A stretch of 64,000 nt of DNA, taken from contig NZ_OEQK01000007.1 in NCBI RefSeq assembly GCF_900240405.1, positions 124,001 through 188,000 on the forward strand, given 5' to 3'. Source of the stretch: Salirhabdus sp. Marseille-P4669 (GTDB lineage: Bacteria; Bacillota; Bacilli; Bacillales; Alkalibacillaceae). A program made the translations under genes and the position numbers. The stretch's first letter is position 1. Every line of letters starts with the position of its first letter. This document shows, piece after piece, positions 36,108-44,667 of the stretch. The notes beneath the pieces are model-generated. The model had not been told where the DNA came from. It saw only the letters and a list, made by a program, of their open reading frames with translations, and searched no databases.

Positions 36108-36764
36108 TTACCACATCATATTAAACATACGTTCATCCACTAGGTTTGTATCAATCGGGCATGACTCTGCATCTCGACCGTATTGCCATCCCCATACGTT
36201 CGCATTGCAAGGCACTTTTCTTGGATTAAAGGTTGGGGCTTCACGACGCCTAGTTACACCTGGTTCTGGCTCTGCACTCCATAATACCGATTGCTGAGAC
36301 ACTTTTTCGTTGTTGGCAACGGCATCACAATAGGCCTTACTAAAATTACCTTCTACAGGGTCATGATAGAATCCAGGTTTATAGTCGGTTGTAAACATCG
36401 CATCTACATATCCGCGGATCCATGCCTCATCAACAGAAAAGAATCTTTCCACATTTGCATAAAGAACAGTCCCCTTAGGGAAGCCAAGACGTTTTGCGTG
36501 AAAGGCTGCATTTTGAGCAATTACTCGCCCTGCTCGGTAACCTCTGGATTCCGTAAACTTATTGTAAATAGGCAGTATCCTTGTTCCGCTATTATGAAGC
36601 AATTCCATTTCTTCTTGTGTTAGACCCTCAGAAGCGTTTGGTACAGTCGTTAAGTAACGTCCCCAAAATTCAGGCTTTCCGAAATTATTTAAAACACAAT
36701 TATATAGCTCTGTTGTAACATTTGTTGAAGAATCAACTCCCCATATATATGGCAAATTACTCAC
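36108..36764 (-). CDS. DUF1906 (Rv2525c-like) glycoside-hydrolase-fold protein
   Basis: A 218-residue protein with the DUF1906 TIM-barrel domain. Seen: IWGVDSSTNVT at the N-terminus, FWGRYLTT, RILPIYNKFTES, YANVERFFSVDEAWIRGYVDA and a terminal WGWQYGRDAESCPIDTNLVD, which parallel the conserved acidic residues of this family. Such domains are found in spore, phage-lysin-like and cell-wall proteins. There is no signal peptide. Substrate unknown; peptidoglycan or a related glycan is the usual guess. Confidence 0.78.
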   Translation of the reverse strand: MSNLPYIWGVDSSTNVTTELYNCVLNNFGKPEFWGRYLTTVPNASEGLTQEEMELLHNSGTRILPIYNKFTESRGYRAGRVIAQNAAFHAKRLGFPKGTVLYANVERFFSVDEAWIRGYVDAMFTTDYKPGFYHDPVEGNFSKAYCDAVANNEKVSQQSVLWSAEPEPGVTRRREAPTFNPRKVPCNANVWGWQYGRDAESCPIDTNLVDERMFNMMW

Positions 36765-36833
36765 TCCCGAATCGTTTTTACCTTAATATGTATATGGTAA
36801 AAACAACTAAAGGGTACTATGAGAAGACAAGAA

Positions 36834-36857
36834 AAAAGTCAGTGGTATCACTGACTT
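36834..36857 (-). terminator. Terminator of the 154-aa secreted protein gene
   Basis: On the minus strand AAGTCAGTG, a 4-base loop and CACTGACTT run into TTTTTTC. It overlaps the stop of the gene at 36856. Confidence 0.8.
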
Positions 36858-37320
36858 ATAAGGATGGTTGGTCTTTCGTTTGGATTCGAATGTTTTTTAA
36901 ATAAAATATTTGATTCTCCGCTTCACTTGTTAAAAATAATATCTGAATATGCTTTGACTTTGGAACGAGCTTCGTATCTGCTTGCTTCCTATCCCAAGTT
37001 GATGATAAGATAATGGGCTTACTCGTGGATTCCTTTAACAGCTTACCCGATTCATCAAACTGGGCAATCTTAACGATAATTTCGCCTTTTCCTTTAAAAT
37101 TTGATTGGAAACTAATATTCTGGTTACCAGTTACATCAATGGAGGATATCCCAAACCCTTCGTTTGGCTGCTTTCCATTTGTTTTAATTTGAAAGGTAGT
37201 TCGGTCAATTTTTTTAATATCTGCCCCAATTCCATAATATTCAACTTCCCCTGCTAAAACAGGGCTTGTCCAAATAATAAAAAGAAAAATGGATAAAAAG
37301 ATAAGTGCGATTTTCCTCAT
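36856..37320 (-). CDS. Secreted protein, unknown (154 aa)
   Basis: A 154-residue exported protein. It has a clear signal peptide (MRKIA, hydrophobic core to SPVLA, mature part from GEVEYYG) and a beta-rich, Lys-rich mature domain with no Cys and no recognisable family. AAGGAGATG precedes the ATG. The 91-residue gene lies 27 bases upstream on the same strand, so they may be co-transcribed. A terminator overlaps the stop codon. Confidence 0.65.
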   Translation of the reverse strand: MRKIALIFLSIFLFIIWTSPVLAGEVEYYGIGADIKKIDRTTFQIKTNGKQPNEGFGISSIDVTGNQNISFQSNFKGKGEIIVKIAQFDESGKLLKESTSKPIILSSTWDRKQADTKLVPKSKHIQILFLTSEAENQIFYLKNIRIQTKDQPSL

Positions 37321-37347
37321 GTGTACATCTCCTTAAAGGGAAGTCCC

Positions 37348-37623
37348 TTATTTATTATTTTTCCGACTCGATGACGTTCTCGCTAAAGGAAAGGAGGCAA
37401 TTAGTAAGGAATCCACCATAATGAATACTCTTGCTATTTTTAACTTCGGAAAAATGCTGCGGATATACTGCTCAGCCTCCTGCTGTAAGTTCACTTTCGG
37501 TTTTGCATTTATCGTTCCAAGCTCTGTGGAAAATTCCTCATTCATTGTATTAAGGTCTAATATTACCGTTAATTCCTCGTCCATCTCTTTTACTTCATAC
37601 CCTTGAAATAAATCACGAGCCAT
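37348..37623 (-). CDS. Unknown small protein (91 aa)
   Basis: A 91-residue protein with an acidic N-terminal half (VKEMDEELTVILDLNTMNEE) and a helical/hydrophobic stretch (EAEQYIRSIFPKLKIARVFIMVDSLLIASF) before a basic Ser/Arg tail. GAGGAGGGAA lies upstream of the ATG on the minus strand. I do not recognise a family. The single hydrophobic stretch could be a membrane anchor or a buried strand-helix pair. Confidence 0.55.
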   Translation of the reverse strand: MARDLFQGYEVKEMDEELTVILDLNTMNEEFSTELGTINAKPKVNLQQEAEQYIRSIFPKLKIARVFIMVDSLLIASFPLARTSSSRKNNK

Positions 37624-37752
37624 GCATGCATTCCCTCCTCTTTATTAGTATGGTTATTTTCAAAAAATCCATGTAGATGAGAGTATGTAATATTTTATTT
37701 GATTGGGGGGAGAATGTGATTTTTTTTGTTGGTGGAAATGAGAGGGGGCTTT

Positions 37753-37998
37753 TAGAGCCGAATCAGAGTGGAGTCATATAGGAGTAGTTTATGACCCCGA
37801 ACCAGAGTAAATGGGTAAAAACTGGAAACATAGGGGTAGGCTATGGACCCGAAAAAGAGTGAAATAGGAAAACCCGGTCACATAGGAGATTCTATGACCC
37901 CGAACCAGAGTGAAAAAGCAAAACCCGGTCACATAGAGGTTAGCTATAAACCCGAAAACCGGAGGGTAAGCAAAAAAACGATTACATAGCCCCACAGG
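37753..37998. repeat. Tandem array of degenerate ~52-bp units
   Basis: About five units: a partial unit at 37753-37790, then 37791-37842 (52 bp), 37843-37893 (51), 37894-37945 (52) and 37946 to ~37998. Each starts near ATGACCCCGAACCAGAGT and carries AAAACCCGGTCACATAGG about 25-30 bases later. Conservation is highest in those two cores. There are no unique spacers between units. The array lies in a non-coding gap and ends in a long hairpin. Confidence 0.75.
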
Positions 37999-38034
37999 AA
38001 TACACTCCGGCTGGAAAAACGGAGTGTATTCCTG
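37995..38034. repeat. 15-bp-stem hairpin at the end of the repeat array
   Basis: CAGGAATACACTCCG and CGGAGTGTATTCCTG are perfect inverted repeats around a 10-base loop. No T run follows on either strand, so it is not a classical terminator. It may cap the repeat array or protect the 3' end of the dehydrogenase mRNA. Confidence 0.7.
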
Positions 38035-38077
38035 CAGCGGCTGCCCAATTACTTATCAGTTATCATCTTTTATCCGA

Positions 38078-39211
38078 TCATGGTTGCAAAACAACTTTTA
38101 TACAGTCATCTTCTTTATTGTTAAAGATTTTATATCCATGGGCTGCTTGGTCTAACGGGAGCTTGTGGGTGATGATGGATTTTGGATCAAACTCTTCGTT
38201 AATGATTTTTTCGTACAGCTCCTGCATGTAGGTTCTTGCATGAGCCTGTCCCATCTTTAAGGAAACGTTACGTGAAAAAAATGCACCAAGTGGGAACATG
38301 TTATAAAGCCCGCCATAAACTCCGGTAATTTGCACTGTTCCAGCTTTTTTTACAGCTTTGGTGGCAATTTGAATTGGACCAAGTGTGCCACCTTGAAGCT
38401 TTAATTTCTGTTCAATGAATTCCAGTGGAGATTTTTTCCCATCCATTCCAACGCAGTCGATTACGACATCTGCTCCGCCTTTGGTAATTTCTTTTAAGGT
38501 TTCCCCCATATCTGGGTCTTCTTCAAAGTTGAATACTTCGGTTTTGTTTACTTTTCGAGCGTGTTCCAATCGGTATGGGATATAATCAACTGCAATTACG
38601 CGCTCTGCTCCTTTCATCCATGCAAACTGTTGGGCCATTAAGCCTACTGGTCCGCAGCCGAGCACAATTACAGTGTCACCTTCTTTCATCCCGGAGTTCT
38701 CGACACTCCAATAGGCTGTAGGGAGTACATCGGAAAGAAATAGTAAGGAATCGTCCTCTAGCTCACAATCCTCTGGTACAACGAAAGGAGTAAAGTTACC
38801 AAAAGGAACACGTAAATATTCTGCTTGCCCTCCAGGGTAGTTACCAAACTTTTCGGAATAGCCAAAGTATCCGCCTGAATCATAGTGAGGATTTGCGTTA
38901 TCACATTGGCTCACCAAACCATCGTGACAATAAGGGCAGTGTCCACACGCAACTGTAAAAGGTATAACGACTCGATCCCCTTTTTTTACTTTTGTAACAT
39001 CAGGTCCAACTTCTTCCACAATGCCCATAGGCTCATGCCCGATTATGTAGCCTTTAGGCATAGGCATGTTTTCCTGATACAAGTGTAAATCCGATCCGCA
39101 AATCGCGGTAGATGTAATGCGAACAATAATGTCATCGCTTTTTTCGATATTTGGTGTTGGCTCTTCGGTAACATCAACTTTGTATCTTCCTTGATAGGTT
39201 ACGGCTTTCAT
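38078..39211 (-). CDS. Zinc-dependent alcohol dehydrogenase
   Basis: A 377-residue medium-chain dehydrogenase. Seen: catalytic zinc ligands in CGSDLH and GHEPMGIVEEVG, structural-zinc cysteines in CGHCPYCHDGLVSQC (three CxxC-type positions plus a later Cys), and the NAD(P)-binding GCGPVGLMAQQ near residue 185. The long insert with NPHYDSGGYFGYS places it with the glutathione-independent formaldehyde dehydrogenase-like group of alcohol dehydrogenases. Substrate is not determined. GGAGGTACCTC precedes the start. Confidence 0.88.
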   Translation of the reverse strand: MKAVTYQGRYKVDVTEEPTPNIEKSDDIIVRITSTAICGSDLHLYQENMPMPKGYIIGHEPMGIVEEVGPDVTKVKKGDRVVIPFTVACGHCPYCHDGLVSQCDNANPHYDSGGYFGYSEKFGNYPGGQAEYLRVPFGNFTPFVVPEDCELEDDSLLFLSDVLPTAYWSVENSGMKEGDTVIVLGCGPVGLMAQQFAWMKGAERVIAVDYIPYRLEHARKVNKTEVFNFEEDPDMGETLKEITKGGADVVIDCVGMDGKKSPLEFIEQKLKLQGGTLGPIQIATKAVKKAGTVQITGVYGGLYNMFPLGAFFSRNVSLKMGQAHARTYMQELYEKIINEEFDPKSIITHKLPLDQAAHGYKIFNNKEDDCIKVVLQP

Positions 39212-39285
39212 GAGGTACCTCCAGTGTTTTTGAGGTTAGTATTTGAAACTCTTATGGATGGTATGCAGTTTGAACCCAAATAAAT

Positions 39286-39316
39286 AAGCTAGAAGGATGT
39301 ATATTCCTTCTAGCTT
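39286..39316. terminator. Terminator of the minor pilin operon
   Basis: AAGCTAGAAGGA and TCCTTCTAGCTT are perfect 12-bp arms around a 7-base loop. On the minus strand it is followed by TATTTATTTG. It lies 10 bases after the stop of the PilX-like gene. Confidence 0.8.
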
Positions 39317-39325
39317 CGTACAGAA

Positions 39326-40696
39326 TTACTTCATTTCTTTGATGGGCCCAATCGTTAGAATTTCATCTAATGAAGGAGAATCGTTTGGTGCTTCAATAGG
39401 TAAATTTGTAATAGGCTTATATGTTACGATGGATCCGCCTGAACCATCGAAGGATTTCGCGACGATCGAGCCATTTACAGTTGCTCCTCCACTTAGTTCA
39501 AAATCTGCATTTGGTGCATAGAACAAGGTTGGATTTCCCCACGAGCCACCATTCATTTTAATGCTCGACCCACCAGTTATTATATGTCCCTTGAATCCGG
39601 CTCCACCATTAATGTGAATATTAGCCTTTTCAGCAATTAAAGATCCGTAAATTTCTTGTGAGCTATTAAGTCTTATGGTTTTTTCTCCCTGTAAGTAGAT
39701 GTTTAATTGCTCGATACTACCATTCTTATTTATCCTGCTACTTGATACCATGTTCATTTCATTTCGTACATAAATCGTTAATTTTCCTGTACCCAGGATA
39801 TTTATATGTCCCTTTTGTACGTCTAATGTATTTACTACGATACTTCTATCGAAATCCCCTACATCTATATTTAGAGTGTTATTTTTCACTTTAATCTTAT
39901 TAAAAGATACATTGTCATCTAAAGTGAGTGTATATCCATCTGAAATCTTATTGTCTATGCGGAGATCACCGTTTAGAATCACATAATACTGATTGTGTGC
40001 ATTTTTTTCTAATCGGAGGTTTTCAGGTGTATTGTAATTTGGAATCTCAGGAAAGGGTGGGATTTCGTATGTTTTATTTAAATTTCTCGTAATGTCACCA
40101 GTAATGCCTGCTCCGCCTTTGGTATTTACATTATTGGAATTGGTGCTTACATCCCCATCAATTGTAGAACCACCTTTTAAATTTATTGCACCTTGTGTAA
40201 ATAAGGCTACATCAGGGATTTCAATTGAGGAACCACTTTCCTGTGCCGTTAACATAAAGGATGTCTCGACTGTTCTTGAACGATCACCAATAACCCCCTC
40301 AGAGATTACTCGATACACTTGGGGGTTGTCCATATCGTTAATCGTTTCTACCCTTACTTGCACTATTGGTTGCTCTCCGAAAACTTCTTCGAATGTATTT
40401 AATTCGACTGGCTCTAATAGTTCATCTAGCTCCACACCTGTAGGGGATTGATAAGCGTCCAATACAGCGTTGCGAATTTCGTTTAGCTTATAATTCGCAC
40501 CAGCTTCTGCAATATAGTAGGCCGATTGGGTGTCTCTTTCTATCGAGCTTAAGTTGGCATTATTAATTGTGGTCGATAACAACGAAATACCTAGGACAGA
40601 AAAAACGGTTAACACCATTAAGACGATAGCTAAAGCCATACCTTGTTCATTATTTATTACCTTAGTAAACTTAACAGAACGTCTCAGTTCAACCAC
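39326..40696 (-). CDS. PilX/GspK-like minor pilin with a beta-rich passenger domain
   Basis: A 456-residue pilus protein. After a short basic leader comes NNEQG and the hydrophobic helix MALAIVLMVLTVFSVLGISLL. The cleavage Gly is present, but residue 5 is not Glu, as in PilX/GspK tip pilins. The ectodomain is unusually long. Residues ~160-430 read as repeated Gly-rich beta turns (LKGGSTIDGDV, HINGGAGFKGHIITGG, ELSGGATVNGSIVAK), like bactofilin or polymer-forming beta-helices. It overlaps the preceding pilin gene by 8 bases and closes the divergent three-gene minor pilin operon. It may cap the pilus tip or carry an adhesive domain. Confidence 0.8.
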   Translation of the reverse strand: MVELRRSVKFTKVINNEQGMALAIVLMVLTVFSVLGISLLSTTINNANLSSIERDTQSAYYIAEAGANYKLNEIRNAVLDAYQSPTGVELDELLEPVELNTFEEVFGEQPIVQVRVETINDMDNPQVYRVISEGVIGDRSRTVETSFMLTAQESGSSIEIPDVALFTQGAINLKGGSTIDGDVSTNSNNVNTKGGAGITGDITRNLNKTYEIPPFPEIPNYNTPENLRLEKNAHNQYYVILNGDLRIDNKISDGYTLTLDDNVSFNKIKVKNNTLNIDVGDFDRSIVVNTLDVQKGHINILGTGKLTIYVRNEMNMVSSSRINKNGSIEQLNIYLQGEKTIRLNSSQEIYGSLIAEKANIHINGGAGFKGHIITGGSSIKMNGGSWGNPTLFYAPNADFELSGGATVNGSIVAKSFDGSGGSIVTYKPITNLPIEAPNDSPSLDEILTIGPIKEMK

Positions 40697-41120
40697 CCTC
40701 TCCCCTTAAATATATCGTTGTAGAAAGACTCACTTGTTCTCCGTTTTCAGTAGGCACACTTTGAATTTCTATTTGAACTTTATTATTGATATAGTGATAT
40801 GTAAATGCACTTATATGCGAAGCCAAAATAGTGTTATCTTTTTTCAACTGGTTATTTTCAATTCGATATGTGGAGCCATTAACGATAAATTGTTTTTCGG
40901 GCTCATTCTCTATGGTTACACGATTAGGATAAGTTCGTAAATCCTTTGTTATGCTTTTCATTGCCAGTCTTACATTAGATTGTAATTGAGCTTCTGTTGC
41001 TTGATTGTGATATTGTTTAACCCCGAATAAGTGAATCGAACTAATTAACAGAACAAACACAGATAATATTGTAAATGTGGCAAGAACTTCAACTAAGGTT
41101 AATCCCTTTTCATTCTTCAT
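40689..41120 (-). CDS. Type IV prepilin-like minor pilin
   Basis: A 143-residue prepilin: a five-residue leader MKNEKG cut after Gly, then LTLVEVLATFTILSVFVLLI, with Glu at mature position 5 and a long hydrophobic helix. The ectodomain is small and beta-rich (KQFIVNGSTYRIENNQLKKD). It overlaps both neighbours (11 bases upstream, 8 downstream), so the three minor pilins are one transcript. The prepilin peptidase at 46.4 kb is the likely processing enzyme. Confidence 0.85.
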   Translation of the reverse strand: MKNEKGLTLVEVLATFTILSVFVLLISSIHLFGVKQYHNQATEAQLQSNVRLAMKSITKDLRTYPNRVTIENEPEKQFIVNGSTYRIENNQLKKDNTILASHISAFTYHYINNKVQIEIQSVPTENGEQVSLSTTIYLRGEGG

Positions 41121-41580
41121 CCTCTATATTACCTTTCAACCAAAATTTCGTTTCCATTTGTGCTTCCAAATCTTTATTTACCTTATTGTCATAGATCTTT
41201 ACTAATAGTTTAAAAAGGTTGTCCACTTCTTCCTCTTCCTTTATTGAGAGTTCAAAGTAAAATTCGTTGCTGACCCCTTCTATTTTAAGTGGGGAATTAC
41301 TTATTATGTTACTGTTTGTGTTTTCAGTATTATTAAGTGTTGTAACGGCTGCATCATCTAACTCCGTTTTAGAAAGAGGCGTCCCACTTAAACTTAGCAT
41401 ATTTTCCATAAGAGACTGTGCTACATAAGAAGCATCAATGATTTTTTCGGATGTTTGATTTGATTTTGCGGATAAACGAAAAAAGGATAAAAATGAAAGT
41501 AAAATAATAGAAAGAATCACAATAGCTGCAAGTATTTCTATTAATGTTAATCCCTTGTCAGATTTTAATGGTTTAATCAT
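41110..41580 (-). CDS. Type IV prepilin-like minor pilin (PilV/GspI-like)
   Basis: A 156-residue prepilin with leader MIKPLKSDKG and mature start LTLIEILAAIVILSIILLSF (Glu5 present). ATG 41580 is preferred over the longer ATG 41610, because AAAGGAG lies 6 bases before it and the leader then has a normal length. First gene of the divergent minor pilin operon. The ectodomain is acidic, with SIKEEEEVDNLFKLLVKIYD near its C-terminus. Confidence 0.83.
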   Translation of the reverse strand: MIKPLKSDKGLTLIEILAAIVILSIILLSFLSFFRLSAKSNQTSEKIIDASYVAQSLMENMLSLSGTPLSKTELDDAAVTTLNNTENTNSNIISNSPLKIEGVSNEFYFELSIKEEEEVDNLFKLLVKIYDNKVNKDLEAQMETKFWLKGNIEDEE

Positions 41581-41610
41581 GGATAACTCCTTTTTAATAA
41601 CATTAAGCAT

Positions 41611-41948
41611 ATTTTATCATGAACATTGTAATATATATAATTATGATTTACTGGTAAAAAAGTACTAATATATACTTAGAAAGATTGTTTTCAGATGATA
41701 ATTATAGTAAAATTGTGACAAATTAAAGCAAAAACTTCTATTCCTTTTGAACTATTCTACTTCTAATTGACTATTAACCTTCATAGTAAGTTACATTTCG
41801 CAATAAAATTCATGATTATTTCACATTTCCTAGGAAATATGTACTGTTTCGATACTTGTTAATTGTAGAAATATGCATAATAATGAATGGGTAGACTTTT
41901 ATGCATTCTAAATGTCTTAGGTAATTTTAGCTAGTTGGAGGTAATTTA
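41611..41948. promoter_or_regulatory. Divergent pilus control region
   Basis: A 338-base AT-rich gap between the minor pilin operon and pilB. It must hold both promoters. A perfect 14-bp palindrome ATTTCCTAGGAAAT lies at 41825-41838, roughly a third of the way back from pilB, and is a candidate regulator site. Several TATAAT-like sequences occur, but none is clearly the promoter. No small gene seen. Confidence 0.4.
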
Positions 41949-43607
41949 ATGCCTATCGGAAAAAATATGCGCCTTGGGGATTTACTAGTTGAAAGTGGGA
42001 TTATCACAAGTGAGCAACTAGCACAAACATTAGAAGAAAAAAGCCCTGATCAAAAGCTAGGGGATCTCCTAGTACAAAAGGGTTATGTAACGGAACTTCA
42101 ACTAATTGAAGTATTGGAATTTCAATTAGGTATTCCACGGGTAACTTTATTTAATTATCCAATTGATTCAGCACTTTTAAAAATTGTTTCGAAAGAGTTT
42201 GCGAAACGACATTTAGTTTTACCTTTACGTAAAGAGGGGAATAAACTTTATGTTGCGATGGCAGACCCAATGGATTACTTTGTTATAAATGATTTGCGAT
42301 TATCGACTGGATTTCAAATTGAGCCCATGATAGCTGCAAAGGATGAAATCATTCGTACAATTAGCCGATTTTACGATGTAGATGAATTTGGTTTTGAATT
42401 TACAAATAATAATGAGCCAGAAAACGTAAATGACCCAACTATAGAAGATGATGATTCACCTGTAGTAACGCTAGTGAATCAAATTTTAAGACAAGCTGTT
42501 ATTCAAAAAGCAAGTGATATTCATATCGATAGCATGGAAACAAAGGTTTTAGTTCGATTCCGTGTGGACGGTCGGTTGAGAAATGAACGGAATTTACCGA
42601 AGAATGTCCAGGGTTCCCTAATAACGAGGGTTAAAATTATGGCGAATCTCGATATCACAGAGCACCGTGTTCCACAGGATGGTCGAATTAAATTGAGTAT
42701 GGAAAATCGCCAAATGGATTTACGGATTAGCACATTGCCTACGATATTTGGTGAAAAGATTGTGATTCGTTTATTAGATTTAACAATGGCACAAAACGAC
42801 ATTAGCCGTCTAGGTTTTGAAGAAGAGAATCTAGAAAAATTTAAAAGATTAATTAAACGGCCACATGGAATCGTACTTCTAACAGGTCCAACAGGGTCAG
42901 GGAAATCCTCTACCATGTATTCCGCGTTAAGCCGTTTAAATAATGAAGACGTGAATATTATTACGATTGAGGATCCGGTAGAATACCAGGTGGAAGGAAT
43001 CAATCAAATTCAAGTGAACCCTAATGTTGGTTTGACATTTGCGGCTGGGTTAAGATCTATTTTACGTCAAGACCCAAACATCATCATGGTTGGAGAAATA
43101 CGTGACCGTGAAACAGCAGATATGGCAGTTCGCGCATCCATCACAGGTCATTTAGTATTTAGCACGCTTCATACGAATAATTCATTAGGAACGATCAATC
43201 GTTTAAAGGATATGGGCGTGGAGATATTTTTAATTGCCTCTTCTCTAAATGGAGTTGTTTCACAACGACTAGTACGCCAAATCTGTCGCGATTGTAAAGA
43301 AGAAAGAGAAGCAACAGAACGGGAAAAGGAGATCTTTTCAAATTATGGAATGAATGTAGATACGGTTTATCACGGGAAAGGGTGTTCTACTTGTGATATG
43401 ACAGGCTATAAAGGAAGAACTGCTTTACATGAAGTGCTTGTCATGGACGATGAAATCAAGCAAGCTCTATTAAACAATAAATCGATGATGGAGATTCGGG
43501 ATATTGCGGTTAAAAATGGTTTGACATTTTTGATTGAAGATGGACTGAAAAAAGTAGAAAAGGGTATCACGACTACAGAAGAAATACTACGTGTGGCGTT
43601 AGATTAG
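41949..43607 (+). CDS. pilB: Type IV pilus assembly ATPase PilB (GspE family)
   Basis: Cytoplasmic motor that drives pilin polymerisation. The 552-residue protein has an N-terminal T2SSE domain (MRLGDLLVESGIITSEQL, residues ~5-130) and a C-terminal ATPase with Walker A GPTGSGKSS at ~313, Asp box, and Walker B MVGEIRDRET with RQDPN. The tetracysteine zinc motif is also present (CRDC, then CSTC, residues ~445-485). TGGAGGTAATTT precedes the ATG. It opens the plus-strand pilus operon, with pilT 10 bases on. Confidence 0.93.
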   Translation: MPIGKNMRLGDLLVESGIITSEQLAQTLEEKSPDQKLGDLLVQKGYVTELQLIEVLEFQLGIPRVTLFNYPIDSALLKIVSKEFAKRHLVLPLRKEGNKLYVAMADPMDYFVINDLRLSTGFQIEPMIAAKDEIIRTISRFYDVDEFGFEFTNNNEPENVNDPTIEDDDSPVVTLVNQILRQAVIQKASDIHIDSMETKVLVRFRVDGRLRNERNLPKNVQGSLITRVKIMANLDITEHRVPQDGRIKLSMENRQMDLRISTLPTIFGEKIVIRLLDLTMAQNDISRLGFEEENLEKFKRLIKRPHGIVLLTGPTGSGKSSTMYSALSRLNNEDVNIITIEDPVEYQVEGINQIQVNPNVGLTFAAGLRSILRQDPNIIMVGEIRDRETADMAVRASITGHLVFSTLHTNNSLGTINRLKDMGVEIFLIASSLNGVVSQRLVRQICRDCKEEREATEREKEIFSNYGMNVDTVYHGKGCSTCDMTGYKGRTALHEVLVMDDEIKQALLNNKSMMEIRDIAVKNGLTFLIEDGLKKVEKGITTTEEILRVALD

Positions 43608-43617
43608 GAGGTAGACG

Positions 43618-44667
43618 ATGAGAGAAAAAATAGACGAACTACTACATGCTGCCTATCAGGACTATGCGTCTGATGTTCATTTAACTGTTGGTTTACCACC
43701 TGTCTTTCGTGTTCATGGAAAATTGAAAAGGCTGGAACTAGAGCCTTATTCTAACGGTGAATTAGAAAGTATCGCTTCCTCTTTACTGTCGGAGCGTTTA
43801 AAGGAAACGTTTGAGAAGGAGGGAGAGGTGGATTTTTCCTATGAGCTACGAGATATTTCAAGGTTTCGAATAAATGTATATCGGCAACGTGAGGGAATAT
43901 CCATTGCGATACGACTTATCCCAACAGCTATCCCTACCATCGAACAATTGCAGCTCCCACCGATTTTAACGAAAATAGCCTCCAAGCCACAGGGATTAGT
44001 TTTAGTGACTGGGCCGACTGGAAGTGGGAAGTCGACTACATTAGCAGCAATGATCGATTATATAAATGAAACATCGAGTAAACACATTATTACCTTGGAA
44101 GACCCAATTGAATACATTCACCATCACAAAAAATCGTTGATCGACCAACGTGAAGTGGGGAGAGATACGAAACAGTTTGCAACAGGACTTAGAGCATCAC
44201 TTCGTCAAGATCCCGATGTCATTTTAGTTGGGGAGCTAAGGGATTTAGAAACCATTTCAACCGCAGTTACAGCAGCAGAAACTGGACATTTAGTGTTTGG
44301 AACACTACATACTGTAAGTGCCCCAGCAACGATTGAACGTATTGTAGACGTATTCCCAGCGGAGCAACAAGCTCAAATTCGTTACCAGTTGGCGTCCGTC
44401 TTAGTAGGGGTTATATCCCAACGACTTTTCCCGGTGAAGTCTGGCAAAGGACGAGTTGCAGCTACGGAGATACTGGTACAAAACAGTGCAGTAAGCAGTT
44501 TGATTCGTAATCAAAAGATTCATCAGCTGCCGAATATTATGCAAACATCAAAAGAAGCTGGCATGCACACTTTAGAAATGAATATTCGTACTTTATTGCA
44601 ACAACAGCTAGTAGATCGTGCGTCTGTACAAGGCTATATAGGAGATAGTTACTATGGCTCAATTTAG
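43618..44667 (+). CDS. pilT: Type IV pilus retraction ATPase PilT
   Basis: Motor that depolymerises pili and so powers twitching motility and DNA uptake. The 349-residue length is typical. Seen: an N-terminal PAS-like domain (DYASDVHLTVGLPPVFRVHG), AIRLIP, Walker A GPTGSGKST at 132, LEDPIEYIHHHKKSLIDQREVG, Walker B ILVGELRDLET and the His box HLVFGTLHT. A separate PilT beside PilB shows that the locus encodes a retractable pilus, not only a secretion pseudopilus. The end overlaps pilC by 14 bases. Confidence 0.93.
   Translation: MREKIDELLHAAYQDYASDVHLTVGLPPVFRVHGKLKRLELEPYSNGELESIASSLLSERLKETFEKEGEVDFSYELRDISRFRINVYRQREGISIAIRLIPTAIPTIEQLQLPPILTKIASKPQGLVLVTGPTGSGKSTTLAAMIDYINETSSKHIITLEDPIEYIHHHKKSLIDQREVGRDTKQFATGLRASLRQDPDVILVGELRDLETISTAVTAAETGHLVFGTLHTVSAPATIERIVDVFPAEQQAQIRYQLASVLVGVISQRLFPVKSGKGRVAATEILVQNSAVSSLIRNQKIHQLPNIMQTSKEAGMHTLEMNIRTLLQQQLVDRASVQGYIGDSYYGSI

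Noticed and set aside
37789-37995. 68-codon minus-strand ORF across the repeat array
   Set aside because: Its sequence is just the translated repeat (YVTGF..FTL twice); 52-bp units do not keep frame and there is no ribosome site.
37753-37998. Possible CRISPR array
   Set aside because: Units are directly adjacent and degenerate throughout, with no unique spacers and no cas genes in the window.
40092-40451. 119-codon plus-strand ORF
   Set aside because: Antisense to the PilX-like pilin gene, no start signals.
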